From contig CAJFUS010000007.1 of NCBI GenBank assembly GCA_904420235.1, positions 1 through 5,626 of the forward strand: a DNA stretch of 5,626 nucleotides, written 5' to 3'. Under the pieces are notes generated by a model that saw only the letters and a program-made list of their open reading frames with translations, did not search any database and was not told the DNA's origin. Shown here piece after piece: positions 1 through 5,626 of this stretch. This DNA comes from Candidatus Neoanaerotignum tabaqchaliae. GTDB taxonomy: Bacteria > Bacillota > Clostridia > Lachnospirales > Anaerotignaceae. Numbering within the stretch: position 1 is the stretch's first letter; each line of letters begins with the position of its first letter. The translations under genes and the position numbers were made by a program.

Positions 1-250
1 AAAATGTATTTAATGAAACATCTGAAAGACTTGGCCAAAAGATAGATGAGTGCAGAAAGAAGCTTCAGTTTTATAAATTAAAACAAACAGATTGCTTGAA
101 AACAAAAGGCGAGGTTTTAGAGTTTATTGAGAATAATATAAGCCATGCAGTTGGGCTTTTTATAGAAAAAATAGAGATTTGTAGAACCGCTGAGGGCGAT
201 ACATATATAAATATATTTTGGAATTTTTAATAACGGGTCTAGTAAACATG
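1..250 (+). mobile_element. Right end of a putative integrated element carrying the recombinase (left part outside window)
   Basis: The element is inferred from two facts: a recombinase-like gene ends at 230, and directly after it a CwlD-like amidase starts in the middle of a conserved motif, with no start codon or N-terminal part. The sequence upstream of about 247 in the amidase frame (residues GSSK before HG) does not match the expected strand ending in DPG and hits a stop at 208-210. The boundary is therefore placed between about 240 and 256. Element type (prophage, integrative conjugative element or skin-like remnant) cannot be told from 250 bases. Confidence 0.5.
3..230 (+). CDS. C-terminal end of a putative large serine recombinase (partial, 5' end outside window)
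   Basis: An open frame enters from the left edge and runs 75 codons to a double stop (TAA TAA, 228-233). The visible part begins with a charged, probably coiled-coil stretch (about residues 5-35, with ERLGQKIDECRKK), then a short helical segment, and ends with the pattern LFIEKIEIC...YINIFWNF. A closing 'hydrophobic-IEKI-hydrophobic ... alternating hydrophobic strand ... aromatic' tail after a coiled coil is what I know from the C-terminus of large serine recombinases (Tn4451 TnpX/TndX type and phage integrases of Clostridia). The catalytic resolvase domain and zinc ribbon would lie upstream and cannot be checked here. Such enzymes integrate and excise mobile elements and are often encoded next to one attachment site; this gene ends about 20 bases before an amidase gene loses its 5' part, which fits. 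No ribosome binding site or promoter is visible. An unrelated coiled-coil protein is the main alternative. Confidence 0.68.
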   Translation, partial: NVFNETSERLGQKIDECRKKLQFYKLKQTDCLKTKGEVLEFIENNISHAVGLFIEKIEICRTAEGDTYINIFWNF

Positions 251-263
251 GGCCATGGGACCC
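234..263. other. Putative attachment-site junction (element | amidase gene)
   Basis: This short GC-rich stretch separates the recombinase stop codons from recognisable amidase coding sequence. It contains a direct repeat CATGGG-C-CATGGG (247-252 and 254-259) and outer arms GGGTC (235-239) and GACCC (259-263), which are complementary and centred on 249. Large serine recombinase sites are short, imperfectly symmetric sequences with a two-base crossover core, so the look and the place are right. The exact core cannot be fixed without the other end of the element or an empty site from a relative. Confidence 0.4.
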
Positions 264-819
264 GGGAAAAACCGGCTCAAGCGGCCTCAATGAGAAAGAA
301 ATAAATCTTTCAATAGCCGACAAACTTAAAATGTTTCTTGAGCAGGGCGGCGCTGAGGTTTATGTAACAAGAGATGAGGACGAAGCCCTTGGTGAAAGCA
401 AATCGGAGGACATGAAAAAACGTATAGAAGCCGTAATGAACAGCGGGGCCGACATAATGGTAAGCATACATCAAAACTCATTTTCCAATAAAAACGCTAA
501 AGGTGCGCAGGTATTTTATTTCAGCAAATCGGAAGAGGGCAAACTTTTGGCCCAGTATGTGCAAAAAAGTCTTACAGATATACTTGATGAGAAAAACCAA
601 AGAGTGGCCAAAGAAAATTCCAGCTATTACATACTTAAACATACAGAAATACCATCAGTTATAATAGAGTGCGGTTTTTTATCTAACCCTCAGGAGGAAA
701 AAAGTCTTAACAACGAGGAATATCAGCTTAGAGCCGCTTGGGCCATATATGACGGGATATGTTCTTATTTCGAGGAAAAAGACAGCGAAAAGTCGGATTC
801 CAGTTTTGTAGGTATTTAG
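247..819 (+). pseudogene. cwlD: CwlD-like N-acetylmuramoyl-L-alanine amidase (Amidase_3), 5' end missing at an element junction
   Basis: The frame read from 247 gives HGPWDPGKTGSSG-LNEKEINL and runs 190 codons to TAG at 817-819. This is the Amidase_3 family: zinc hydrolases that cut the bond between N-acetylmuramic acid and L-alanine in peptidoglycan. Zinc ligands expected for the family can be placed: His at 247-249, Glu of NEKEINL at 292-294 and His of SIHQN at 469-471; the catalytic Glu of IIECGF is at 667-669. GAQVFYF, YYILKHTEIPSVI and FLSNPQEE are very close to what I know of CwlD, the amidase that prepares spore cortex for muramic-lactam formation. A vegetative amidase of the same family is possible. 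Missing are the signal peptide, the first strand (normally ...IDPG) and a start codon; the frame is closed by a stop at 208-210 and no GTG, TTG or ATG with a ribosome binding site precedes the motif. The ATG at 331 lies inside the domain, has no ribosome binding site and would omit two zinc ligands. The rest of the frame is undamaged, which suggests recent interruption or a gene restored by excision. Confidence 0.85.
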
Positions 820-889
820 AAAAAGAAAAGTAGGTGTCTTGAAGTAAAGAAATAGCCCTTTAACAGAATGATACATATGGTTGTTTACA

Positions 890-1111
890 TTATTTTTCAT
901 TCCAAACGGCAAATATTTTTTTACATCTGCCGCAATACCAGCATTGGTCAAGGTCGGAAGCTTTTATAGAGCTTTTGCTGCCAAAAAACATTTTAAAGAA
1001 ATGTTTCAGCTCCGAGCTTCCAGGGTCTTTAGGATATAATGTAGGGGCAGAGCCAATTTTGCATATAACATCGCCCGTTATCATTTCATTGCCGCAAAAT
1101 GGACATTTCAT
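890..1111 (-). CDS. Small zinc-ribbon protein, DUF6487-like
   Basis: This 73-residue protein begins MKCPFCGNEM and ends with CWYCGRCKKIFAVWNEK. Cysteines at 3 and 6 (CPFC) and at 57, 60 and 63 (CWYCGRC) are the expected ligands of one zinc ribbon, with a long middle part containing an extra Cys at 17. The pattern MKCP(Y/F)CG.EM ... C..C is that of the small uncharacterised zinc-ribbon family I know as DUF6487 (Pfam PF20097); function unknown. There is no signal peptide or membrane segment, so it should be cytoplasmic. The frame is open further upstream, but the start at 1111 is chosen because a clear ribosome binding site precedes it, the family starts with exactly this methionine, and the upstream translation is low-complexity intergenic sequence. 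It is divergent from the helicase gene and has its own promoter. No clear terminator was found between its stop and the amidase stop 70 bases away. Confidence 0.8.
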   Translation of the reverse strand: MKCPFCGNEMITGDVICKIGSAPTLYPKDPGSSELKHFFKMFFGSKSSIKASDLDQCWYCGRCKKIFAVWNEK

Positions 1112-1118
1112 TTTAATT

Positions 1119-1124
1119 GCCTCC
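1119..1124 (-). promoter_or_regulatory. Ribosome binding site deciding the zinc-ribbon start
   Basis: On the minus strand GGAGGC is followed by seven bases (AATTAAA) and then ATG at 1111. This supports the 73-residue protein over longer in-frame starts further upstream. Confidence 0.8.
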
Positions 1125-1141
1125 CAAAAAATAACAAAAAT

Positions 1142-1170
1142 TTTATACATATAATAACATAAATTGTTAA
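1142..1170 (-). promoter_or_regulatory. SigA-type promoter of the zinc-ribbon gene
   Basis: On the minus strand a -35 box TTAACA (plus 1165-1170) is separated by 17 bases from a -10 box TATAAA (plus 1142-1147). Transcription would start near 1135 and leave a leader of about 24 bases with the ribosome binding site in it. Confidence 0.55.
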
Positions 1171-1219
1171 TAGGCTTCAACTTTTTTATACTGCGATAAA
1201 AATAATTGAAAGTATACAT

Positions 1220-1248
1220 TTGACACGAATGGTTTAATGTTATAAAAT
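1220..1248 (+). promoter_or_regulatory. SigA-type promoter of the DEAD-box helicase gene
   Basis: A perfect -35 box TTGACA (1220-1225) is followed by 17 bases and a -10 box TAAAAT (1243-1248). The start of transcription would be near 1255, giving a leader of about 78 bases. A 6-base inverted repeat with one central base, ATAAAC-T-GTTTAT (1251-1263), lies right at the predicted start and could be an operator; this is only a possibility. Confidence 0.65.
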
Positions 1249-1332
1249 GGATAAACTGTTTATGAGATTTAGTAGAAGTGTATAAAGGGACATTTTTAAT
1301 GATTTTGAGCTGTTTAAGAAAGAGGTGAAAAA

Positions 1333-2469
1333 ATGAATTTTCAGGACTTAAATGTTCCAAATGAAATTATCGAGGGACTTAAAAAACAGAATATAACATT
1401 GCCAACTAAAATTCAGGAAGAGGTAATACCTAAAATGCTTAACGGTGATGATGTAGCGGCTGTTTCGCAAACAGGGTCGGGAAAAACATTGGCTTATCTT
1501 ATACCGCTTTTTATCAAGGCCGATGTGTCTTTAAGAAGCACTCAGGCAATAGTGCTTACGCCAACTCATGAGCTGGCAGTTCAGGTATATAGGCAGGCCG
1601 AACTGCTTAGCAAAAACTCTGGCTCTGGTATAAAAAGTGTTCTTGTAATAGGCGGGGCGAACATAGCAAGACAGATAGAAAAGCTTAGGGAAAAGCCGCA
1701 GATAGTTATAGGCTCGTCAGGAAGAATACTTGAGCTTATTAAAAAGAGAAAAATACAAGCCCATACCGTTAAAACAATAGTTATAGACGAGGCAGACAGA
1801 ATGCTTGACAAATATAATATTAATGGCGTGCGTGAGGTTATAAAAACTACACTTAAAGACAGCCGTCAGGTAGTTGTATTATCGGCGTCCTTAAGCAAAG
1901 AGGCCATGAAAGAGGCCAAAACACTTATGAAAGCTCCTGTTAAAGCCAATGGTGAAAAAGAAATGCCTTCCGGAATAAAACACTTTTATGTTGTATGCGA
2001 AAAGCGTGAAAAATTAATTATGTTAAGAAAAATAATTGCAGGAATTAAGCCGGAAAAAACCATAGCGTTTATAAACGACGAGCAGACAATAGGCGAGTTT
2101 GTTGAAAAACTTCGGTATCATGGCCTTAAGGTTGGAGGAATATACGGTGAGGCTAAAAAATTTGAGCGGAAAAAAGTTATAGAAGATTTCAGAAGGGGAA
2201 ATATAAATCTGCTTATTTCTTCTGATATAAGCGCGAGAGGTCTTGATTTTGAAGGTGTAGACTGCGTTGTTAATATTGATGTTCCCGAGGAAGCAGTTTT
2301 TTATCAGCATAGAGCGGGAAGAACAGGAAGAAACGGCAAAAGCGGAACAGTTGTATCAATTATAACCACCGTAGACAAAAAGTGGATTAACAGATACGAA
2401 AGGGCGCTTAATATAAAAATTAATCATGGGAAAATGTCTTTTGGAAAACTTATTGAGTTTGCGGATTGA
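1333..2469 (+). CDS. DEAD-box ATP-dependent RNA helicase (short, YfmL/CshA-like class)
   Basis: The 378-residue protein carries the two RecA-like domains of an RNA helicase and almost nothing else. Domain 1: Q motif with F3 and PTKIQ (24-28), motif I AVSQTGSGKT (43-52), Ia PTHELA (77-82), GG (107-108), Ib region SSGRI (128-132), II DEAD (152-155), III SAS (184-186). Domain 2: motif IV TIAFIN (243-248), V SSDISARGLDF (296-306), VI HRAGRTGR (326-333). All residues for ATP binding and hydrolysis are present; motif Ib has Ser where most members have Pro (TPGR) and motif III has SAS rather than SAT. There is no basic or glycine-rich tail and no DbpA-type RNA-binding domain. The size matches the minimal helicases such as Bacillus YfmL, linked to large ribosomal subunit assembly; assigning that role here is inference. 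The cytoplasmic enzyme would use ATP to remodel RNA duplexes. The start has AGAGGTG five bases upstream and its own promoter. It appears to be transcribed alone. Confidence 0.95.
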   Translation: MNFQDLNVPNEIIEGLKKQNITLPTKIQEEVIPKMLNGDDVAAVSQTGSGKTLAYLIPLFIKADVSLRSTQAIVLTPTHELAVQVYRQAELLSKNSGSGIKSVLVIGGANIARQIEKLREKPQIVIGSSGRILELIKKRKIQAHTVKTIVIDEADRMLDKYNINGVREVIKTTLKDSRQVVVLSASLSKEAMKEAKTLMKAPVKANGEKEMPSGIKHFYVVCEKREKLIMLRKIIAGIKPEKTIAFINDEQTIGEFVEKLRYHGLKVGGIYGEAKKFERKKVIEDFRRGNINLLISSDISARGLDFEGVDCVVNIDVPEEAVFYQHRAGRTGRNGKSGTVVSIITTVDKKWINRYERALNIKINHGKMSFGKLIEFAD

Positions 2470-2581
2470 AAATTACTAAAAAGTAAATAATTTAATTTAT
2501 CTATATACAAAAGCATATAACTTTGATATATTATATTTTGTAGGTTACATTTATAAAAATTTTAGGAGGAGGAAATTTTTT

Positions 2582-2893
2582 ATGAGCGATGACGTTAAAT
2601 GCGGATGCGGCTGCAATGACCATGAACATGACGATGATATTATGGAAACAATGACTCTTACACTTGAGGACGATACGGAACTTGAATGTGGGGTTATAGG
2701 CGTATTTGAGGTTGACGGTTTGGAATATATCGCGCTTCTTCCTGAAAATGACGACACCGTGCTTATATATGAGTATAAAGAGAACGGCGACGATATAGAG
2801 CTTTCTCTTATAGAAGATGACGATGTTTTTGAGAAGGTTAGCAACACTTTTAACGAGATTTGGGAAGATGACAGTTGTGACTGTGACGAGTAA
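2582..2893 (+). CDS. DUF1292 (YrzB-like) acidic protein with Cys/His-rich N-terminus
   Basis: The 103-residue, strongly acidic protein has the DUF1292 pattern (Pfam PF06949) from about residue 22 to 95: METMTLTLEDDTELECGVIGVFEVDGLEYIALLP, then a strand with VLIYEY and a C-terminal helix ending FNEIW. The family is widespread in Firmicutes and has no established function; Bacillus subtilis YrzB is a member. In front of the domain sits CGCGC (Cys 7, 9, 11) followed by HEH (His 14, 16) and DDD, and the last residues are CDCDE (Cys 99, 101); together these could bind a metal, which is inference. No membrane segment or signal peptide is seen. In many Firmicutes the gene sits near the Holliday-junction resolvase gene yqgF/ruvX; here it stands alone after the helicase (112-base gap) and before a strong terminator. 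The start has an extended AGGAGGAGG site (2564-2572). A poor promoter candidate is TTGATA (2523-2528), 17 bases, TACATT (2546-2551). Confidence 0.92.
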   Translation: MSDDVKCGCGCNDHEHDDDIMETMTLTLEDDTELECGVIGVFEVDGLEYIALLPENDDTVLIYEYKENGDDIELSLIEDDDVFEKVSNTFNEIWEDDSCDCDE

Positions 2894-2915
2894 TTTTGTT
2901 TGTTAGCGGTCTATT

Positions 2916-2952
2916 AAAGCGGTATTCCATTTTGGAGCCGCTTTATTTTTTT
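2916..2952 (+). terminator. Rho-independent terminator after the DUF1292 gene
   Basis: AAAGCGG (2916-2922) pairs with CCGCTTT (2938-2944), with an inner TCC/GGA pairing, and is followed by A and seven T (2946-2952). It should stop transcription of the DUF1292 gene. It ends only 28 bases before the MATE start codon. Confidence 0.9.
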
Positions 2953-2969
2953 GCGTTTTTATATTTTCA

Positions 2970-2976
2970 GAGGTGG
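2970..2976 (+). promoter_or_regulatory. Ribosome binding site deciding the MATE start
   Basis: GAGGTGG ends four bases before ATG at 2981. It supports that ATG over the in-frame TTG at 2951, which overlaps the T-tract of the terminator and has no ribosome binding site. Confidence 0.8.
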
Positions 2977-2980
2977 CATT

Positions 2981-4312
2981 ATGACGGAAAATAACAGTAT
3001 ATCAAAAGACTTTAATTTTTTATCTCTTTTGTGGTTTTCTATACCCACAATAATAATGATGGTTTTTACATCAATATATACAACTGTTGACGGCATTTTT
3101 GTGTCTCAGTTTGTTGGTACAAACGCCCTTTCAGCCATAAATATAGTTTATCCTTTTGTTTTTATTATATATGGCGTGGGTATAATGCTGGGAACAGGAG
3201 GCAGCGCGATAATAGCCACAAGAATGGGTGAAGGAAAGTATGACGAGGCAAGAGAGAATTTTACTTTAATAGTTATATGTGGTTTAGTTTTTTCATTTGT
3301 TATAGCTATTTTGGGGTTTGTGTTCAGGAATGGAATAGTTACTATTTTAGGGGCAAACGATGCCCTTATGGAATATTGCGTAGACTATTTTACGTTTATA
3401 CTTGTGGGGCTTCCGGCGCTTATGCTTCAGCTTATGTTCCAAAGCTTTTTTGTTGCATCGGGGAAACCACATGTAGGCATGGCAGCCATAATATCGGCTG
3501 GAATAGCCAACATAGTTCTTGATTATATTTTTATAGTGCCTTTTAATATGGGAATAAAGGGAGCGGCTATTGCCACATCAATAGGATACTGCATACCGGC
3601 TGTTACTGGACTTGTGTTTTTTTCATCTAAAAAGTCTGTGCTTCACTTTACTAAGCCAAAATGGAATGGAATGGTTTTGTGGTATAGCTGTTTTAATGGC
3701 TCATCGGAAATGGTTACGAATATAGCAGCTGGAATTATAGCCTTTATGTTTAACATCATTATGATGCATCTTTTAGGCGAGGATGGCGTTGCAGCAATTA
3801 CAATAGTTTTATACAGCCAGTTCCTTTTTACTGCGATATTCCTTGGCTTTTCCGAAGGCGTGGCTCCTGTTATAAGCTTTAATCACGGGGCGGGAAATAC
3901 GGACAGGATTAAAAAGATATTTAAAATATGTATAACAATAATAGGAGGTTGCTCTGTTTTAAGTATAGTTTTTTCACTTGCTTTAATGAATGATATAGCG
4001 GCCATATTTGCTCCTGTGGGCTCGAAGGCCTATGAGCTTTCAATACACGGTTTTCCTATATTTTCGATGAATTATATTTTTGCGGGACTCAGCATATACG
4101 CGTCGGCTATGTTTACGGCATTTTCTAACGGCAAGGTGTCTGCTATTATATCGTTTTTAAGAACATTTGCCTTTATAGCCGTTTGCCTTGCTATAATGCC
4201 CAATATAATAGGTGTTGACGGAGTGTGGCTTGCTGTTCCAGTGGCGGAATTTCTTGGATTTATTATTTCAGCGGTATTTTTATTTAAATACAGAAGACGT
4301 TATGGGTATTGA
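2981..4312 (+). CDS. MATE family multidrug efflux transporter (MepA-like)
   Basis: The 443-residue protein is highly hydrophobic, with about 12 predicted membrane helices in two homologous halves, the usual size and shape of MATE transporters, which export drugs or other organic cations in exchange for Na+ or H+. Family marks are the first helix with the acidic residue in TVDGIFVSQFVG (Asp 37), the loop GTGGSAIIATRMGEGK (71-86), and APVISFNHGAGN (295-306) in the second half, which is the counterpart of the (Q)P(I/V)ISYNYGA motif of the MepA branch of bacterial MATE proteins. The protein ends in a basic tail (KYRRRYGY) expected in the cytoplasm. The substrate cannot be told from sequence. The start at 2981 is set by its ribosome binding site. 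No convincing promoter lies in the 87 bases upstream, where a strong terminator sits, so expression may come from read-through or from a promoter I cannot recognise. No regulator gene is adjacent in the same direction; the LysR gene downstream is convergent. Confidence 0.93.
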   Translation: MTENNSISKDFNFLSLLWFSIPTIIMMVFTSIYTTVDGIFVSQFVGTNALSAINIVYPFVFIIYGVGIMLGTGGSAIIATRMGEGKYDEARENFTLIVICGLVFSFVIAILGFVFRNGIVTILGANDALMEYCVDYFTFILVGLPALMLQLMFQSFFVASGKPHVGMAAIISAGIANIVLDYIFIVPFNMGIKGAAIATSIGYCIPAVTGLVFFSSKKSVLHFTKPKWNGMVLWYSCFNGSSEMVTNIAAGIIAFMFNIIMMHLLGEDGVAAITIVLYSQFLFTAIFLGFSEGVAPVISFNHGAGNTDRIKKIFKICITIIGGCSVLSIVFSLALMNDIAAIFAPVGSKAYELSIHGFPIFSMNYIFAGLSIYASAMFTAFSNGKVSAIISFLRTFAFIAVCLAIMPNIIGVDGVWLAVPVAEFLGFIISAVFLFKYRRRYGY

Positions 4313-4640
4313 TGAGAGAAGTATTAATATTGCAAAGTAATTATATAAATAAAAAAGATAGAAAAGATTTTTTTCTATCTTTTTTTGTTAATTGTTTAAG
4401 AAACATTTAGCACTGCCGAAAAAATATTTTTTTAAGGGTTTAGATATAAGAATATGGAAAAATAAATTTACAACAGTGTCTTTAATTTTAAATGATAATT
4501 AAAACAGTATTTATCAATAGCTTGGTCATAACTATACTTTAATCGGCAACTGAGGAAATATAGCATATTTTAATGTGCCTGCCGTAAAATTACCAAATGT
4601 TTCTAAAAAATATCATAAAAATATATGTGAAAAAATGACT
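4313..4640. other. Intergenic region between convergent MATE and LysR genes, no gene seen
   Basis: These 328 bases are very AT-rich. They hold the long palindromic terminator at 4351-4386. In the rest (4387-4640) I see no reading frame with a ribosome binding site, no tRNA-like fold and no riboswitch I recognise. Minor symmetric elements are an AT-only 7-base inverted repeat (TTTAATT 4481-4487 with AATTAAA 4497-4503) and CGGCA / TGCCG about 30 bases apart near 4543-4587. It may be plain 3' flanking DNA. Confidence 0.6.
4351..4386. terminator. Long palindromic, probably bidirectional terminator between MATE and LysR
   Basis: A perfect 15-base inverted repeat, AAAAAAGATAGAAAA (4351-4365) and TTTTCTATCTTTTTT (4371-4385), encloses a 5-base loop GATTT. 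The run of T at the 3' side serves the MATE transcript, and the run of A at the 5' side reads as T on the minus strand and can serve the LysR transcript. The stem has few G-C pairs, so its efficiency is uncertain. Confidence 0.8.
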
Positions 4641-5528
4641 TTAATCAAATATACTTACAAAGCCCATGGCCGCGTGTGAAAGGGGCACGTTTTTAAGCTT
4701 AACAAGGCCCACGCTTCTTGACGGTATGGGAGGGTTTACAGGTATCTCAAATATAGTTTTATTGTCTATGCGGCGCCCCTCAAAATCTTTTATAACAAAA
4801 GAGAGACCAAGATTTATTTTTGCGAAATCAACAAGCAATTCGCTGCTGGCCAACTCTATTATTGGTCTAAGAACAACTCCGTTTTTTTGAGCGTAAGAGT
4901 CAAGGTATCGTCTTGAGTTGCTTAAGTCCTCGAGCATTAAAAGAGGATAGTCGTTTATATTTTTAATGTCTATTCCTTTTTCGGACAGGTCTTTAAATTT
5001 GGCCCCGCCTATAAGGCAGTCCTGAATTTCAAGACAGTTTGTTATCTCAAGGTCGCTGGCGTCATCTATGGGAAGATTTATAAAGCATAAATCAACTATT
5101 CCGCTTTTTAAAAGTCTTAGTGATTCATATGTTGTTTTGTTTGTTACTTTTATATTTATATGAGGGTTTTGGGTGTTGAATTTTTCTAAATAAGGCATAA
5201 GAAAATTTTGTATTACGGTGTCGCTGGCTCCTATTCTTATTTCGCCGGTTTTAAGATTCACCATTTCCATAAATTTGTTTTCGGCGGTAGCTATAAGCAT
5301 AAGGGCTTGGTCAAGATACTCGAACAGCATTCCGCCCTCCGGCGTTGTGTGAACGCCTTTGGCTGTTCTTATTAAAAGAGGTGCTCCCATACGCTCCTCA
5401 AGCTGGCGTATGGACATGCTGACGGCTGGCTGAGATATAAAAAGCTCCTTTGCGGCAGAGGACATGTTTCCGGCACGCACAACGGCGCAGAATATTCTAT
5501 ATAAATCAAGAGGTATGTTGTTTTCCAT
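4641..5528 (-). CDS. LysR-type transcriptional regulator
   Basis: The 295-residue protein has normal LysR length and layout. Residues about 7-65 form the winged helix-turn-helix DNA-binding domain (LYRIFCAVVRAGNMSSAAKE, then the recognition helix ISQPAVSMSIRQLEE and the wing with RTAKGVHTTPEG). A linker helix follows (about 66-93), and from GEIRIGAS (about 95) to the end lies the periplasmic-binding-protein-like effector domain, with PYLEKF and a second LLMLEDLSNSRRYLD lobe. Such proteins bind DNA as tetramers and respond to a small molecule; neither the ligand nor the target can be read from the sequence. LysR regulators often control a divergent neighbour; here that would start beyond the right edge. 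The convergent MATE gene is a less likely target. The start is supported by AAGGAG six bases upstream (plus 5535-5540) and by a promoter at the expected distance. Confidence 0.95.
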   Translation of the reverse strand: MENNIPLDLYRIFCAVVRAGNMSSAAKELFISQPAVSMSIRQLEERMGAPLLIRTAKGVHTTPEGGMLFEYLDQALMLIATAENKFMEMVNLKTGEIRIGASDTVIQNFLMPYLEKFNTQNPHINIKVTNKTTYESLRLLKSGIVDLCFINLPIDDASDLEITNCLEIQDCLIGGAKFKDLSEKGIDIKNINDYPLLMLEDLSNSRRYLDSYAQKNGVVLRPIIELASSELLVDFAKINLGLSFVIKDFEGRRIDNKTIFEIPVNPPIPSRSVGLVKLKNVPLSHAAMGFVSIFD

Positions 5529-5569
5529 TTTTAACTCCTTTTAAGGTTTTATGTTTTCTTATATTACAA

Positions 5570-5598
5570 AGTATAATTATAGAAATTTATCTTTTCAA
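5570..5598 (-). promoter_or_regulatory. SigA-type promoter of the LysR gene
   Basis: On the minus strand a -35 box TTGAAA (plus 5593-5598), 17 bases, and a -10 box TATACT (plus 5570-5575) are seen, each one base off consensus. Transcription would start near 5563, about 35 bases before the start codon. A perfect 10-base palindrome TATAATTATA (5572-5581) overlaps the -10 box and might be part of an autoregulatory site; AT-richness makes chance likely. Confidence 0.6.
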
Positions 5599-5626
5599 GC
5601 ATAAAAGTAATATTATGTTAATATTT

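Noticed and set aside
247..287. Cloning-vector or polylinker contamination, suggested by CCATGG, CCCGGG and other GC-rich sites in a row
   Set aside because: From 259 on the bases encode a conserved amidase motif (DPGKTG) in frame with the rest of the gene, so they are native coding sequence.
117..323. Open frame on the minus strand across the recombinase end and junction
   Set aside because: No ribosome binding site, no recognisable family, and it is antisense to two supported coding frames.
331..819. The amidase as a complete 162-residue gene starting at ATG 331
   Set aside because: No ribosome binding site precedes this ATG, and matching amidase sequence continues upstream in frame to about 247. 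Starting at 331 would remove two zinc ligands.
890..1360. 156-residue reading for the zinc-ribbon gene
   Set aside because: The upstream 83 residues are low-complexity translation of the divergent promoter region and overlap the helicase start; the family start and a good ribosome binding site are at 1111.
2472..2485. Possible terminator after the helicase (TTACT-AAAA-AGTAA)
   Set aside because: Only five mostly A-T pairs and no T-run after it; too weak to call.
2551..2847. Serine-rich open frame on the minus strand opposite the DUF1292 gene
   Set aside because: Its composition is the mirror of the GAT/GAC/GAA-rich acidic gene on the plus strand; it has no family resemblance or ribosome binding site.
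2951..2980. TTG start at 2951 for the MATE gene, adding ten residues
   Set aside because: It lies in the terminator T-tract without a ribosome binding site; ATG at 2981 has GAGGTGG at good distance.
1..5626. CRISPR array, tRNA, rRNA or riboswitch
   Set aside because: I read through all intergenic parts and found no regularly spaced repeats, no cloverleaf-like stretch ending in CCA and no riboswitch core I recognise.

Overview
The window is chromosomal DNA of a low-GC Gram-positive anaerobe, most likely a spore-forming clostridium (Lachnospirales-like is my best guess, from recalled family likeness only). The signs are AT-rich intergenic DNA, heavy use of ATA and AGA codons, strong AGGAGG-type ribosome binding sites, consensus SigA-type promoters, and a set of families common in Clostridia: a CwlD-like amidase, DUF1292, a short DEAD-box helicase, a MepA-type MATE transporter and a small zinc-ribbon protein.

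Layout: (1) Positions 3-230 hold the C-terminal 75 codons of a gene that resembles a large serine recombinase; its start lies left of the window. (2) About 20 bases later, in the middle of what should be the conserved GHGG zinc-binding motif, a CwlD-like N-acetylmuramoyl-L-alanine amidase begins without start codon, signal peptide or first strand (about 247-819). The best reading is that a recombinase-encoding element is integrated inside the amidase gene and that its right end is seen here. (3) A zinc-ribbon protein (1111-890, minus) and a DEAD-box RNA helicase (1333-2469, plus) are divergently transcribed from a 221-base region with a good promoter for each. (4) A DUF1292 protein (2582-2893) is followed by a strong terminator. 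(5) A MATE efflux transporter (2981-4312) starts only 28 bases after that terminator and ends before a long AT-rich palindromic terminator. (6) A 328-base gap with no gene follows. (7) A LysR-type regulator (5528-4641, minus) has a good promoter near the right edge; any divergent target gene lies outside the window.

The genes do not form one pathway. They look like single-gene transcription units of core or housekeeping character. The remarkable item is the recombinase/amidase junction. If the amidase is the sporulation enzyme CwlD and the element can excise precisely, this would be a gene interrupted by a removable element, comparable in logic to the sigK (skin) interruption in Bacillus subtilis and Clostridioides difficile. 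The sequence shows the junction; excision and developmental control are inference.
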